Source of the DNA: Bacteroidales bacterium
GTDB lineage: Bacteria; Bacteroidota; Bacteroidia; Bacteroidales; UBA932
DNA length: 64,000 nt
Direction of reading: 5' to 3'
NCBI GenBank assembly: GCA_024401695.1
Contig: JAKSKN010000006.1
Coordinates: forward strand, 1-64,000
The notes beneath the pieces were generated by a model, which worked only from the letters and a program-made list of their open reading frames with translations, did no database searches and was not told the DNA's origin. A program made the position numbers and the translations under genes. Every line of letters begins with the position of its first letter. Position 1 is the stretch's first letter. Positions 36,405 through 45,354 of the stretch are shown here, in pieces.

Positions 36405-39400
36405 ATGAAAAGCAAAAGACTATACCTGATCCTCATTGCACTTGCAACCGTCGCAGCGTTCGTTTCCTGCAAGAACGGCAGCGGCTCTTCATCCGGCATC
36501 AAGGCAGAACCCGGAGAAAGCATCCTCTTCCCGGAGGATGCTGCAGAAGCGGCCCAAGTCGATATCGACGAGGACCTGCCGGCAATCAAGCTTCTCAGCA
36601 AAGGCTCCATACTGCCTTCCAGCGGAGGTATGGACCTTCTTTTCAGTTCGATCAACTACGCAAAGGCACAGATACGCGTAAAGAAGGTTTACGAGAACAA
36701 CATCCTGCAGTTCCTCCAGCTCGATGACTGGGAGACCCGCAGCGAGAGCTACAAGGTGGCGAAGCAGATCATCGACACCACCATCGTGCTCGGTTCTTCA
36801 GATGCCCCGCATATCCGTGAGAACAAGGTTTACGGCCTCAGTCTGGACGAGCTCATCAAGCCAGAGCCGGGTGCAATCTACCATATCGAGATACGCGGAC
36901 GCGAGCCTCTGATGGAAGAGGATTTCTACGACAGCGACTGGTCTTTCGGAAACTATGAGACCTACGAGGAACGCAGCGTCGATCTGCTCGCCAGCGACCT
37001 GGCACTCATCGCCAAAGGCGGTGACAACGGATTCGAAGTGTTTGCCTACAACATCATAACCGGCAAGCCTGTAAGCGGAGTCAAGGTCAAGCTCTATGAC
37101 TTCGTCCAGCAGGAGCTCGGCAAGGCCAGTACCGACAAGGACGGCCGTGCAAGCTTCATCGGCCTCACCGATGGCCGTTTCGTGGTCGCCACGAACAACA
37201 AGGACTACGCCTACCTTGACCTCAAGGCGGAAAAATCCCTTTCCACCAGCAACTTTGACGTTGACGGCACTGTGCGCGAGAAAGGTCTCAAGACCTACAT
37301 CTTCGGAGAGCGCGGCGTCTGGCGTCCGGGGGACACCCTCCACGTGAGCACGATCATAATGGACGAGGAAGCTGTACTTCCGGTCGGCCACCCGGTGATT
37401 GCAGAACTCCGCAACCCGGACGGTCAGGTCACCCAGACCATCACCGTCAAGAACAGCGGCAACCATATCTTCCACTTCCCGTTCGTCACCCAGGCCGATG
37501 CTCCTACCGGACGCTGGATGGTGGGCGTGACTGTAGGCGGACAGACTTTCTACAAGAGCCTGCGCGTCGAGACCGTGAAGCCTAACAAGCTCAACATCGA
37601 CGTCAACTTCGGCGACAGCAAGTTCATCACCCCGGACGGCGACTGCAGCGGTGTGGTCAAGGTGGACTGGCTGTACGGTGCCGTTGGCTCCAACCTCAAG
37701 GTCAACGGCGAGATCGAGCTTTCCGAGACGAAGACAGGCTTCGCAAATTTCGCCGACTATGACTTCCAGGACGATGCCCGCTCGTTCAGCAATATGACCC
37801 TTTCCTACAGGGATATGACTTCGGACGAAGAAGGCAAGGTCTATATTTCGGCAAATATGGACATAAACAAAGCCGCGGCTCCGGGCCTCCTCAACGCGAC
37901 CTTCACGATGAAGGCCTACGAACCTTCGGGCGAATTCAGCACCAGCGCCAAGACATTCAAGCTTTCCCCGTTCAATTCATACGTCGGCATCAAGTCGGAC
38001 ATCAAGGCCAACGAATGGGGCGAGAAAGTCATCAAGTCCGGCACTCCTCAGAAATTCGAGATCGCGACGGTCAACGCCGAAGGACAGGCTGTCAACGTCA
38101 GCGGACTCTCGGTCGAAATCTATCACGTGGACTACAGCTGGTGGTGGGATTCAGCCAACGAGATCGCTTCCTATATGTCCAGCAACGCCAAGGAGCTCGT
38201 CTATTCGACCAAGGCCTCCACTTCAAACGGCCGCGGTGAGTTCACCTACGACTGGGACGACACTCCGGGCGGCGTCTATTATGTCCGCGTGAGCGACAGC
38301 AGGGGCGGCCACGCCACCTCAATGCTCTGCGAAGCCTACGAGTACGGCAGCGGCAGCAGCAGCAACGGATCCGACGCCTCCACGAAACTCAACATCAGCA
38401 TCAACAAGGAAAGCTTTACAGTCGGTGAGACCGCAAGGCTGGTGATTCCGTCAGCCGCAGGCTCAAGCGCCATCGTATCCATCGAGAAGGGCGGCAAGTG
38501 CCTCAGGACAAGCCGCATCGAATGCTTTGCCGGCAGCACCGAGATCAAGATCCCGATCACTGCGGAGATGCTTCCGAACGTGTATGCGTTCGTGACCCTC
38601 ATCCAGCCTCACAAGCAGTCCCTCAATGACGCTCCTATCCGCCTGTACGGCGTACGCAACATCAGCGTCGAGGATGCATCGTCCCACCTCAGGCCAGTCA
38701 TCGACGTGGCCGGCGAGGTGAAGCCTGAGACCACCCTCAAGTTCAAGGTCAAGGAAGAGAGCGGCCGTGCTATGAGCTACGTCGTTGCACTCGTTGACGA
38801 AGGTCTCCTCGGCCTCACGGGATTCAAGACTCCGGATGCCTGGGATTCATTCTATTCAAAGGAAGCCCTCCGCGTGCGCACCTGGGACGTTTACGACAAC
38901 ATCATCGGCGCCTACGGCGGTCACATCGAGCAGCTGTTCGCAATCGGTGGTGACGACGAGGCGATGAGGGCTCTCCAGCGCCAGGGCGCACAGCGATTCA
39001 CCCCTGTGGTCGCCTACCTCGGACCGTTCGACCTCAAGGCCGGCAGGACCGCATCCCACAGCTACGACATCCCTTCATATATAGGTTCCCTCCGCGCTAT
39101 GGTCATCGCGACCGACGGCAAGGCCCAGGGCAGCACATCGAAGAATGTCAACGTCACCAAGCCCGTGATGGTTCAGGCCACCCTCCCACGCACTCTCAGC
39201 GCGGGCGAGACAATCAAGGTACCTGTCACCGTCATTACGATGAAGGACAACGTCGGACCGGTCAAGGTCGGCATCAAGACCGCCGACAGGCTTACCGTGA
39301 TCGGCGAGGACAACAGGACCATCAAGCCTGAGAAGGCCGGTCAGTATGTCGAATACTTCGACGTCAAGGTTGCCGACAACACCGGCATAGGCCACCTCAC

Positions 39401-40967
39401 CGCCACCGCGGAGTGCGCCGGCGACAAATCAACCGACAAGGTCGAGATCGACGTATTCAACCCGAATCCGTCAGTCACACGCCTCCAGAGCACATTGCTC
39501 AAGGCCGGCGAGAGCAAGGACATCACAGCCGACGTCTTCGGTATCGACGGCACCAACTCCCTCCAGGTTGAATTCTCATCAATCCCTGCCATCGACCTCG
39601 GCGGCCGTCTGAAATATCTCACCGAATACCCTTACGGCTGCATCGAGCAGACGATCTCGGGCGCATTCCCTCAGATCTTCATCGAGAAGATCGTTGAATG
39701 TGACGATGCCACCAAGGCAAGGTGCAGCAACCACGTGACTAAAGCCATCAGCAGGATGCAGAGCTTCCGCCTCGGCGACGGCTCGATGTCATACTGGCCG
39801 GGCAACAGGACGACATCCAACTTTGGGACAGTCTACGCCCTCCACTTCCTCCAGGAAGCCGAAAGCAACGGCTATGCAGTTCCGGCCGACCTCAAGGGGT
39901 CACTCATCAGCTACATCAGCTCCAACGTGGTCGGCAACACACGTGAGGGATGGTATGTACGCGCATACGCCGCATACGCCCTTGCGGCAGCCGGCAAGCC
40001 ACAGCGCAGTGCGATGAACAACCTCCGCGAGTCAGTAGGCAAGATGCCGCACAATGCTGCGTGGATGCTTGCAGCCGCATTCGCCTGCGACGGCAAGAAG
40101 CCTGTGGCCCAGAAGATAGTCACCGGTCTCACCTACACCGAGACCGACAGCAGCAACTACTACAGCTACTACGGCAGCGAGGACCGCAATATGGCCATCG
40201 CCCTCAAGACCCAGATGCTTCTCGGTCAGAACGAGGATGCCTTCAAGCTTGCAAGCAAGCTCGCCGAGAAGCTCAATGACTCCCAGCATTATATGAGCAC
40301 CCAGTCAACGGCCTGGGCACTCTGCTCAGTGTTCGGATATGCACAGACCGCCGCAGGCAGCGGCATCAGCGCGAAGGCCGAGGCTTCAGGCAAGAACTTC
40401 AAGCTCTCCACCTCAAAGTGCTTCATCAGCAAGGACATCCCTGTAAGCGGCGCTGCAAAGGTTCCGGTGAAACTCACGAACAGCGGCAGCAACCTCATCT
40501 ACGCAGTCATATCCTCTACCGGTGTGCCTGCCGCAGGCGAGGAGAAGGGCTACGCCAAGGGCCTCAGCATGCAGGTCAAGTACCTCGACGCCTGGAACAA
40601 CCCTGTCCAGCCGGACACCCTTTCCCGCGGAGCCAACTTCAGCGTGACCGTCACGATGACCAACACATCTGCAGCCACCGTGAAAGACCTCGCCCTCGCC
40701 CAGAGGTTCCCTTCAGGCTGGGAGATCAACAACGACCGCATCTACAACGACAGCGCATCATATCCTGCAGGTTTGAACTATCAGGATATACGCGACGACA
40801 GGGTATACAGCTTCTTCGACCTCGGCGCAGGCCAGAGCGTATCAGTCACCACAAAGCTCACCGCCGCCTATCCCGGCACCTTCTACCTGCCGGCAATAAG
40901 CTGCGAGGCGATGTACGACTCATCCGTCACCGCCCTGACCCCAGGTAAATGGATAACAATTGAATAA
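36405..40967 (+). CDS. Bacterial alpha-2-macroglobulin, lipoprotein
   Basis: The 1520-residue protein has a lipoprotein signal (AFVSC, Cys22). It shows an Ig-like macroglobulin domain series, the MG2 region FGERGVWRPGDTLHVSTII, a bait-region area near residues 640-680 (rich in Ser and Gly), and the A2M domain YIGSLRAMVIATDGKAQGST. The intact thioester motif YGCIEQT lies near residue 1078. The complement-like helical toroid follows. It should trap attacking proteases covalently in the periplasm. The gene is divergent from pbpC, its usual partner, and ends in a clear terminator at 41097-41123. Confidence 0.94.
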   Translation: MKSKRLYLILIALATVAAFVSCKNGSGSSSGIKAEPGESILFPEDAAEAAQVDIDEDLPAIKLLSKGSILPSSGGMDLLFSSINYAKAQIRVKKVYENNILQFLQLDDWETRSESYKVAKQIIDTTIVLGSSDAPHIRENKVYGLSLDELIKPEPGAIYHIEIRGREPLMEEDFYDSDWSFGNYETYEERSVDLLASDLALIAKGGDNGFEVFAYNIITGKPVSGVKVKLYDFVQQELGKASTDKDGRASFIGLTDGRFVVATNNKDYAYLDLKAEKSLSTSNFDVDGTVREKGLKTYIFGERGVWRPGDTLHVSTIIMDEEAVLPVGHPVIAELRNPDGQVTQTITVKNSGNHIFHFPFVTQADAPTGRWMVGVTVGGQTFYKSLRVETVKPNKLNIDVNFGDSKFITPDGDCSGVVKVDWLYGAVGSNLKVNGEIELSETKTGFANFADYDFQDDARSFSNMTLSYRDMTSDEEGKVYISANMDINKAAAPGLLNATFTMKAYEPSGEFSTSAKTFKLSPFNSYVGIKSDIKANEWGEKVIKSGTPQKFEIATVNAEGQAVNVSGLSVEIYHVDYSWWWDSANEIASYMSSNAKELVYSTKASTSNGRGEFTYDWDDTPGGVYYVRVSDSRGGHATSMLCEAYEYGSGSSSNGSDASTKLNISINKESFTVGETARLVIPSAAGSSAIVSIEKGGKCLRTSRIECFAGSTEIKIPITAEMLPNVYAFVTLIQPHKQSLNDAPIRLYGVRNISVEDASSHLRPVIDVAGEVKPETTLKFKVKEESGRAMSYVVALVDEGLLGLTGFKTPDAWDSFYSKEALRVRTWDVYDNIIGAYGGHIEQLFAIGGDDEAMRALQRQGAQRFTPVVAYLGPFDLKAGRTASHSYDIPSYIGSLRAMVIATDGKAQGSTSKNVNVTKPVMVQATLPRTLSAGETIKVPVTVITMKDNVGPVKVGIKTADRLTVIGEDNRTIKPEKAGQYVEYFDVKVADNTGIGHLTATAECAGDKSTDKVEIDVFNPNPSVTRLQSTLLKAGESKDITADVFGIDGTNSLQVEFSSIPAIDLGGRLKYLTEYPYGCIEQTISGAFPQIFIEKIVECDDATKARCSNHVTKAISRMQSFRLGDGSMSYWPGNRTTSNFGTVYALHFLQEAESNGYAVPADLKGSLISYISSNVVGNTREGWYVRAYAAYALAAAGKPQRSAMNNLRESVGKMPHNAAWMLAAAFACDGKKPVAQKIVTGLTYTETDSSNYYSYYGSEDRNMAIALKTQMLLGQNEDAFKLASKLAEKLNDSQHYMSTQSTAWALCSVFGYAQTAAGSGISAKAEASGKNFKLSTSKCFISKDIPVSGAAKVPVKLTNSGSNLIYAVISSTGVPAAGEEKGYAKGLSMQVKYLDAWNNPVQPDTLSRGANFSVTVTMTNTSAATVKDLALAQRFPSGWEINNDRIYNDSASYPAGLNYQDIRDDRVYSFFDLGAGQSVSVTTKLTAAYPGTFYLPAISCEAMYDSSVTALTPGKWITIE

Positions 40968-41096
40968 TTTCTCCGCCTACAGTTTCTGGCCGCCGATGAA
41001 TTCGCGCATTATGGAGGTAGGAGGGATGGCGGCGATTTCGGCTAATCGAAATTTCAGGTTGAAAAGAAATCAAGCTATAGGAATGCTTCCCCAAAA

Positions 41097-41123
41097 AAAA
41101 CCGCATCATAATGGTGCGGTTTT
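41097..41123. terminator. Bidirectional terminator
   Basis: aaaaccgca (41097-41105) pairs with tgcggtttt (41115-41123) around a nine-base loop. The A and T runs on either side would serve both the macroglobulin gene (plus) and the GNAT toxin gene (minus). Confidence 0.8.
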
Positions 41124-41155
41124 GCTATATTTCGTCAAAAAGTATTATGCTGCAA

Positions 41156-41671
41156 CTATTTACCCACCTCAAGCATATCGAAATACATAAGCCTTGTGCT
41201 GTCGTTCTCGTCTGTCTGGGTTAACTCCTTGAAGCCGTTGTGCCTGTAGAAATCGAGAGCACAGCAGTATGCATCAACAGTAATGAAACGAAACGCCGAA
41301 TAGATATTATCATCGCTTAACAAAACCTTGATGATGGATATCAACTGAGCTCCTATATGTTGGCTTTGATATTCCTTGGCAACCGCAAAACGTCCTATTT
41401 TGACTGATGGGTAACTGCGGAATTTCTTCCCGTCCGGAAATGTGTCTTTGATTTTCTTCCACTGACTTCCGATAATCTCCAATCGCGTCACTTTATCGTT
41501 GAGCAAGCAACAATATGCAACAATCTTTCCCTCATCTTCAAGAATGAAGGTATTCGCGATGCGTTTTGCAAGAAAATGTTTCGCATCATCAAGAAGGAAC
41601 TCATTCAAGTCCTCATCTCCGCAGTCAAAGGACTGGAGGGGATAATCAGCAGTCAGACGGACTAATTTCAT
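41156..41671 (-). CDS. GNAT-type acetyltransferase toxin
   Basis: The protein is 171 residues from MKLVRLTADYPLQSF. The ORF's earlier ATG, three codons upstream, overlaps the antitoxin more. The GNAT fold shows the acetyl-CoA loop IGRFAVAKEYQSQHIGAQL (pattern Q-x-x-x-G/A) and the catalytic tyrosine region CALDFYRHNGF, close in layout to TacT/AtaT toxins that acetylate aminoacyl-tRNA. The opening SFDCGDEDLNEFL is a hallmark of these toxins. Its ATG overlaps the stop of the 56-residue partner by one base (TGATG), a typical toxin-antitoxin arrangement. Confidence 0.85.
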   Translation of the reverse strand: MKLVRLTADYPLQSFDCGDEDLNEFLLDDAKHFLAKRIANTFILEDEGKIVAYCCLLNDKVTRLEIIGSQWKKIKDTFPDGKKFRSYPSVKIGRFAVAKEYQSQHIGAQLISIIKVLLSDDNIYSAFRFITVDAYCCALDFYRHNGFKELTQTDENDSTRLMYFDMLEVGK

Positions 41672-41841
41672 CAGAGGCAAATTTCAATATTCCGTGTTGC
41701 GTCCTTATACTGAGCCATCAATTGTGCGTAATTGGATTTGCGTTGCTCAGCACTAAGATTGTCCACTCTTTGCATCTCAGAAACGAACCGCTCTGCGTCT
41801 TTACCCGTTAAAATCGGTGTTTCTTTAATCGGTTTTGCCAT
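41671..41841 (-). CDS. Small antitoxin partner of the GNAT toxin
   Basis: The 56-residue protein starts MAKPIKETPILTGKDAERFV. It is not the usual ribbon-helix-helix DUF1778 antitoxin. It has the KETPxLTGKDAxRF start seen in small proteins upstream of GNAT genes in Bacteroidales, followed by a helical tail. That start would fit a toxin-neutralising peptide more than a DNA-binding domain. The start at 41841 is preferred over an upstream frame start at 41871. Confidence 0.7.
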   Translation of the reverse strand: MAKPIKETPILTGKDAERFVSEMQRVDNLSAEQRKSNYAQLMAQYKDATRNIEICL

Positions 41842-42045
41842 ATCAAAAACAATTTCTGCAAATATACGCAAAATTTACTTTGGTTCAATTATGCCCTTTA
41901 TCTGAAGCCAAAAGGCACAATTTTCTGTTCTCAGTATGTTCAAATCATATGTATGCGCGGATGAAACAGGATTGGTTAGACGTAAACGAACTCAGTTTCG
42001 CGGCCCACCCTCCACCCTGTGATGCTCTGACGGGGATTAAAAATT

Positions 42046-42065
42046 CCAGCGCCCGCGGGCGCTGG
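42046..42065 (-). terminator. Palindromic terminator after the surface lipoprotein gene
   Basis: ccagcgcccg and cgggcgctgg form a perfect 20-bp palindrome. On the minus strand it is followed by gaattttta. It lies 36 bases past the stop at 42102. Confidence 0.55.
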
Positions 42066-42101
42066 ATAAAGGCTTTCAAGGGTTTGTATTAGGTGGATTT
42101 A

Positions 42102-43661
42102 TTATTTTACCTCTGTCACGAGGCGGATACTGTACCCGTAATCTCTTTCGGCGGGGTCGCCTAGGTCGACACTGCTGCCATCGAATTTCACGCCGAGGTA
42201 CGCTTGACGATCAATAAATTCATTATTATTAGATGACCAATAGTAGCCGTAGTAGCCTTCGTCGTTGAACGACATTTCACTGCGGTAGCCGGCAGCGGGA
42301 AGACAGACGAGTCCGGCAGCCTCGGCAGTAGCCCATTCACCTACAGTATAACTCGTTTTGGCACTGTCAAAAGAATATCCGTTCAAACATTCATCTGGTA
42401 CAAGAATCAGGCACTTCGCCTTTAAACATACTGTGACGCCATACTTATATTTACCCTTTCTGATATTCTCATCGCCATCCTTGTTTATCAGATATTTCCA
42501 CTCATCTAAGGAGAGTGCATAGTATATAGCCTCACTGCCATCAACTGAAACCTTATGATTCACGTCGCAGAAGAGATTATCTCCGCTATAGCCGATATTT
42601 GCCGCTTCTCGAGCTGTACTTGACCAGGTGAGAAGGGATAGGTGATCTGGATCCCAATCGCTTTTGGAGCTGTACTGGTTTTCCTCGAAATACATCTCAT
42701 CTTTATCGGGCGATTGCTTTGCCCACAAGTTGCCCTTTGAGAAGCGAACCTTTACGTCGTCAGCGGTTCCTGCCTTACCATCGGCACCTTTACCCACGGT
42801 GAACAGGCCGGGAAGTTTCCCTTTCGCCTCTATCCATGGTTTATCGCCGTCCGTTCTTACTTCCATATAGAAACTCCTCGCATCCGATGTAGGAGTAGCG
42901 GTGCGTTCATAGACCTTGCCGAGCTTGACAACACTGAATTCACAATCCTGGTCTTTTAGCGAGGTTCCGTTATTGACGATACGGCCGTAGTATTCCTTGA
43001 CATTCGAATCTCCGCTGTTGTCGAATCCATCCATATATCCTGTATATGTGACATTGCTTATGGCCATATCACTTCCGATAGCAATATCCTTCCATCCTTT
43101 TACATTGTTGCAGGTCAGAGCTCCGGTCGCTCCTTCAACATAGAACCGTACGAAATCGGTAGGAGCCACAAGATTGATGGATGCTGAGATTACATTATCG
43201 GAGACAGTATAGTCAACCCCGGTCTGGCAGTTATAGAACGTATTGCCTGTCGCAATAGTCCATTGATTGTCAGCGGAAGAGAATTCAGGATATACGTTGC
43301 CGTCCAGATTATATACATATACTGCCGACAGTGTTCCATCTTCCCCAAGACCTGACAGACCGGGTGCATTTACACCCCATTCACTCCCGTCATATGTAAG
43401 AGTTGCGTACGTGTTTAGAAGATTATTATCTGTTGTCGGCTTGAAGAAAAGGAATATCTTGTCTCCGTTTTCCCAGTAGGATTTATGGTATTCCGAACCT
43501 TTGGTCGAAGCGTCATTATCAAATCCGGCCCGGTCATTCACAGTGATATTGAACGTGTACTGAACTGCATCAGCCTTATCTGAAACTGCTTCCTCTTTCT
43601 GGCAGGAAATTGCAAGGCCGGCGAGAATTGCGGCAAATGCTATAGCAATGATCTTTTTCAT
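42102..43661 (-). CDS. Surface lipoprotein with fimbrillin-like N-terminus and FISUMP-like C-terminus
   Basis: The protein is 519 residues from MKKIIAIAFAAIL. The longer frame adds 19 codons from the prophage edge. The lipobox LAISC ends near residue 20. Residues 30-230 resemble Mfa/fimbrillin-type surface proteins (a beta-rich region with TKGSEYHKSYWENGDKIFLF). From about 320 it has a FISUMP-like, C-type-lectin-related module: VRFSKGNLW, YALSLDEWKYL, CLPAAGYR, YYGYYWSSNNN and final YSIRLVTE. It may be an adhesin or fimbrial tip protein. It is the first host gene beyond the prophage edge, and its promoter may lie in or next to the phage end. Confidence 0.65.
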   Translation of the reverse strand: MKKIIAIAFAAILAGLAISCQKEEAVSDKADAVQYTFNITVNDRAGFDNDASTKGSEYHKSYWENGDKIFLFFKPTTDNNLLNTYATLTYDGSEWGVNAPGLSGLGEDGTLSAVYVYNLDGNVYPEFSSADNQWTIATGNTFYNCQTGVDYTVSDNVISASINLVAPTDFVRFYVEGATGALTCNNVKGWKDIAIGSDMAISNVTYTGYMDGFDNSGDSNVKEYYGRIVNNGTSLKDQDCEFSVVKLGKVYERTATPTSDARSFYMEVRTDGDKPWIEAKGKLPGLFTVGKGADGKAGTADDVKVRFSKGNLWAKQSPDKDEMYFEENQYSSKSDWDPDHLSLLTWSSTAREAANIGYSGDNLFCDVNHKVSVDGSEAIYYALSLDEWKYLINKDGDENIRKGKYKYGVTVCLKAKCLILVPDECLNGYSFDSAKTSYTVGEWATAEAAGLVCLPAAGYRSEMSFNDEGYYGYYWSSNNNEFIDRQAYLGVKFDGSSVDLGDPAERDYGYSIRLVTEVK

Positions 43662-43679
43662 TTTTGAGCTATAATCGGC

Positions 43680-43718
43680 AAAACGAAATGTGCAATCGTT
43701 TGAAAACGAAATGTGCAA
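43680..43718. repeat. Two 16-bp direct repeats at the prophage edge
   Basis: aaaacgaaatgtgcaa occurs at 43680-43695 and again at 43703-43718, 23 bp apart, about two helical turns. They lie in the 69-base gap between the last phage gene and the host lipoprotein gene. Tandem sub-terminal sites like this are how Mu-type transposases recognise phage ends. That role is inferred. Confidence 0.55.
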
Positions 43719-43730
43719 AAAATTCTTCTT

Positions 43731-44222
43731 TTATTTTTTTTCAATGAAGTCAAAGGAGGAGTACTCCTCGACCTGCGGCACACGTCTCACCACGCCGCTT
43801 TGAATACCGATTAAACACCGTTCGAGTGTACGCAGCATTGCAGGAATAATATGCTGCTGGTAGAAGTCCCTCGGTCGTAGGGCATAATCAATCTTCACAA
43901 TCTCCTGCTCACATATATCGCCCGTGTCAAGCCCTTTGTCAGCCCAGAACCACGTTGCCGCTGTTATGGGCTCGCTACGCCTGTAAGCCCACTTGATAGA
44001 GGCCGCGCCACGACCATACGGCAATGGCGAGGGGTGGAATATCAAGGTCCCAAGTGTCGGCTCCATCAGCTTCTCCTCCGGAACCTTCTCGGTAAGGAGC
44101 GGGGCAACCGCTATGTCGCAAGGATCATCCGTGCCACATATACAGTGCCCGAGCCCCAATATGGTATTTCTTGCGGCCATAAAGGCCGGTGTTTCGCTAT
44201 TTCCCAGCAGTCTGACTCTCAT
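43731..44222 (-). CDS. Formyltransferase-like phage protein
   Basis: The protein is 163 residues from MRVRLLGNSETPAF. The open frame runs to 44402, but the start at 44222 overlaps the upstream gene by only 26 bases and begins a clean Rossmann-like strand. It contains the formyltransferase motif FHPSPLPYGRGAASIKWA and the aspartate loop KGLDTGDICEQE of the Fmt/PurN/ArnA fold. The catalytic asparagine two residues before the motif histidine (N-x-H in Fmt) is replaced by Ile. It is too short for a tRNA-binding domain. With the ABC-GNAT protein upstream it forms the last two genes of the phage. A base-modification role is suggested in the findings. Confidence 0.75.
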   Translation of the reverse strand: MRVRLLGNSETPAFMAARNTILGLGHCICGTDDPCDIAVAPLLTEKVPEEKLMEPTLGTLIFHPSPLPYGRGAASIKWAYRRSEPITAATWFWADKGLDTGDICEQEIVKIDYALRPRDFYQQHIIPAMLRTLERCLIGIQSGVVRRVPQVEEYSSFDFIEKK

Positions 44223-45354
44223 ATTCGCCGATGTATTTGAAGGCCTGTACGGCCCTGAAATGGCCGCCGTAGCCGGTTGAACATCTGTCCTTGACACCCT
44301 GTCTCTGGTGAGACCTCCGGATTGAAGCTGCGCTCCTCGCCTTGTTCGATCCATATAGGCTCCCTCCAGTCTGGATCCACTTCTTTGAGTGGCGCAGCGC
44401 ACCGCATAGTTGTGGGTGAGAGGTATGGAAGAACACCGGGTACTTCATTCCGCACCGTCCGCGTCCCTGCCTGTGGTACTCACAGACTGCGGCAAGGAAC
44501 TTCGTGCCCACACCTATTCCCTGCCATTCAGGCATAACGACAAGCCGGGTTGCCCTGTAGGCCTTGGCCGTGAACAGCGGGGCAACGGCCAAATGGCAAA
44601 CGGGTTCTCCGTTGATGAACCCGACAAAGTATTCTGCGGACACCGGCATAGGCAGATCTAAATAATAATGCTGCTTAAACAGTCTGGGGAATACACTTCC
44701 TCTGACTTTATAAATCTGAAGTTCGAGTTTCGGGCGTTGTTGAAGACAGTCACGCTCGTAAAAGCGTGCCTCCGCAGTATCATACACCCAATCGGGCTGT
44801 AGCCATTCGATTATGTCATAGTGGCAGGACAGAAGAACGATCTGGCCGGGGCCGCGTCTCCACGTCTTTGCGAATGCCGCTGCACCAACCTTGGCAATCT
44901 GGCGGTCAATGACGGAGGTGAACTCATCGACAACCGCGTGTTCCGGACGCTCACAAGCCAGCCTTGCAAGACCGGCGCGGAAACGCTCGCCGTTGCTCAG
45001 CACGTTGAATGGCCGGAGCCAAGCCGGGACATCACCGAGGCCAACTGCAGAGAGCATCCCGGTAACGGTGTTGAAGTCACCGTCAGGATCGATGCAGTCA
45101 ACGATGGGCTTGTTGTTGTCCCAACCCGAATAAAGATCATATATGGAGTCCTTGCCGAAAAGGCGGCTGCCGATGCTGGTCTTGCCACTTCCGGACGGGC
45201 CTACAATGAGGCCAATCTTCCAGTCCTTACCCTCGATGGGCAGGTCAACGGTCTTGGACCAGTCGCACCCCTTTTCCGCGTTGAAAAGGCTCTTTACTCT
45301 TGCTGCGCGGTAACTGTTGAAGTCACTGCAATGATGGTTTACTTCGATTCTCAT
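44197..45354 (-). CDS. ABC-type ATPase fused to a GNAT acyltransferase domain
   Basis: The 385-residue protein has two domains. The first has a complete ABC ATPase set: Walker A GPSGSGKTS (52-60), signature LSNGERFRAGLARL (119-132), Walker B HAVVDEF (Asp143-Glu144) and an H-loop histidine at 178 in LLSCHYD. The second (about 240-340) is GNAT-like with RLVVMPEWQGIGVGTKFLA (acetyl-CoA loop 278-283). There is no membrane partner, so it is not a transporter. Its ATG overlaps the 41-residue gene (ATGA), and it overlaps the formyltransferase-like gene by 26 bases. Phage Mu Mom, a DNA modifier, is a GNAT-like protein encoded at the same genome position. This parallel suggests DNA-base modification but does not prove it. 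Confidence 0.8.
   Translation of the reverse strand: MRIEVNHHCSDFNSYRAARVKSLFNAEKGCDWSKTVDLPIEGKDWKIGLIVGPSGSGKTSIGSRLFGKDSIYDLYSGWDNNKPIVDCIDPDGDFNTVTGMLSAVGLGDVPAWLRPFNVLSNGERFRAGLARLACERPEHAVVDEFTSVIDRQIAKVGAAAFAKTWRRGPGQIVLLSCHYDIIEWLQPDWVYDTAEARFYERDCLQQRPKLELQIYKVRGSVFPRLFKQHYYLDLPMPVSAEYFVGFINGEPVCHLAVAPLFTAKAYRATRLVVMPEWQGIGVGTKFLAAVCEYHRQGRGRCGMKYPVFFHTSHPQLCGALRHSKKWIQTGGSLYGSNKARSAASIRRSHQRQGVKDRCSTGYGGHFRAVQAFKYIGEYESQTAGK

Noticed and set aside
40968..41050. Minus-strand reading ...IMREFIGGQKL before a stop, a possible gene remnant
   Set aside because: The frame is closed by a stop a short way upstream and has no recognised family. Too short to support.
42102..42220. Possible second variable repeat in the FISUMP-like lipoprotein
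   Set aside because: The 3' end shares the word ggcgac-like bases but no continuous alignment with TR, and no pattern of A-only differences.
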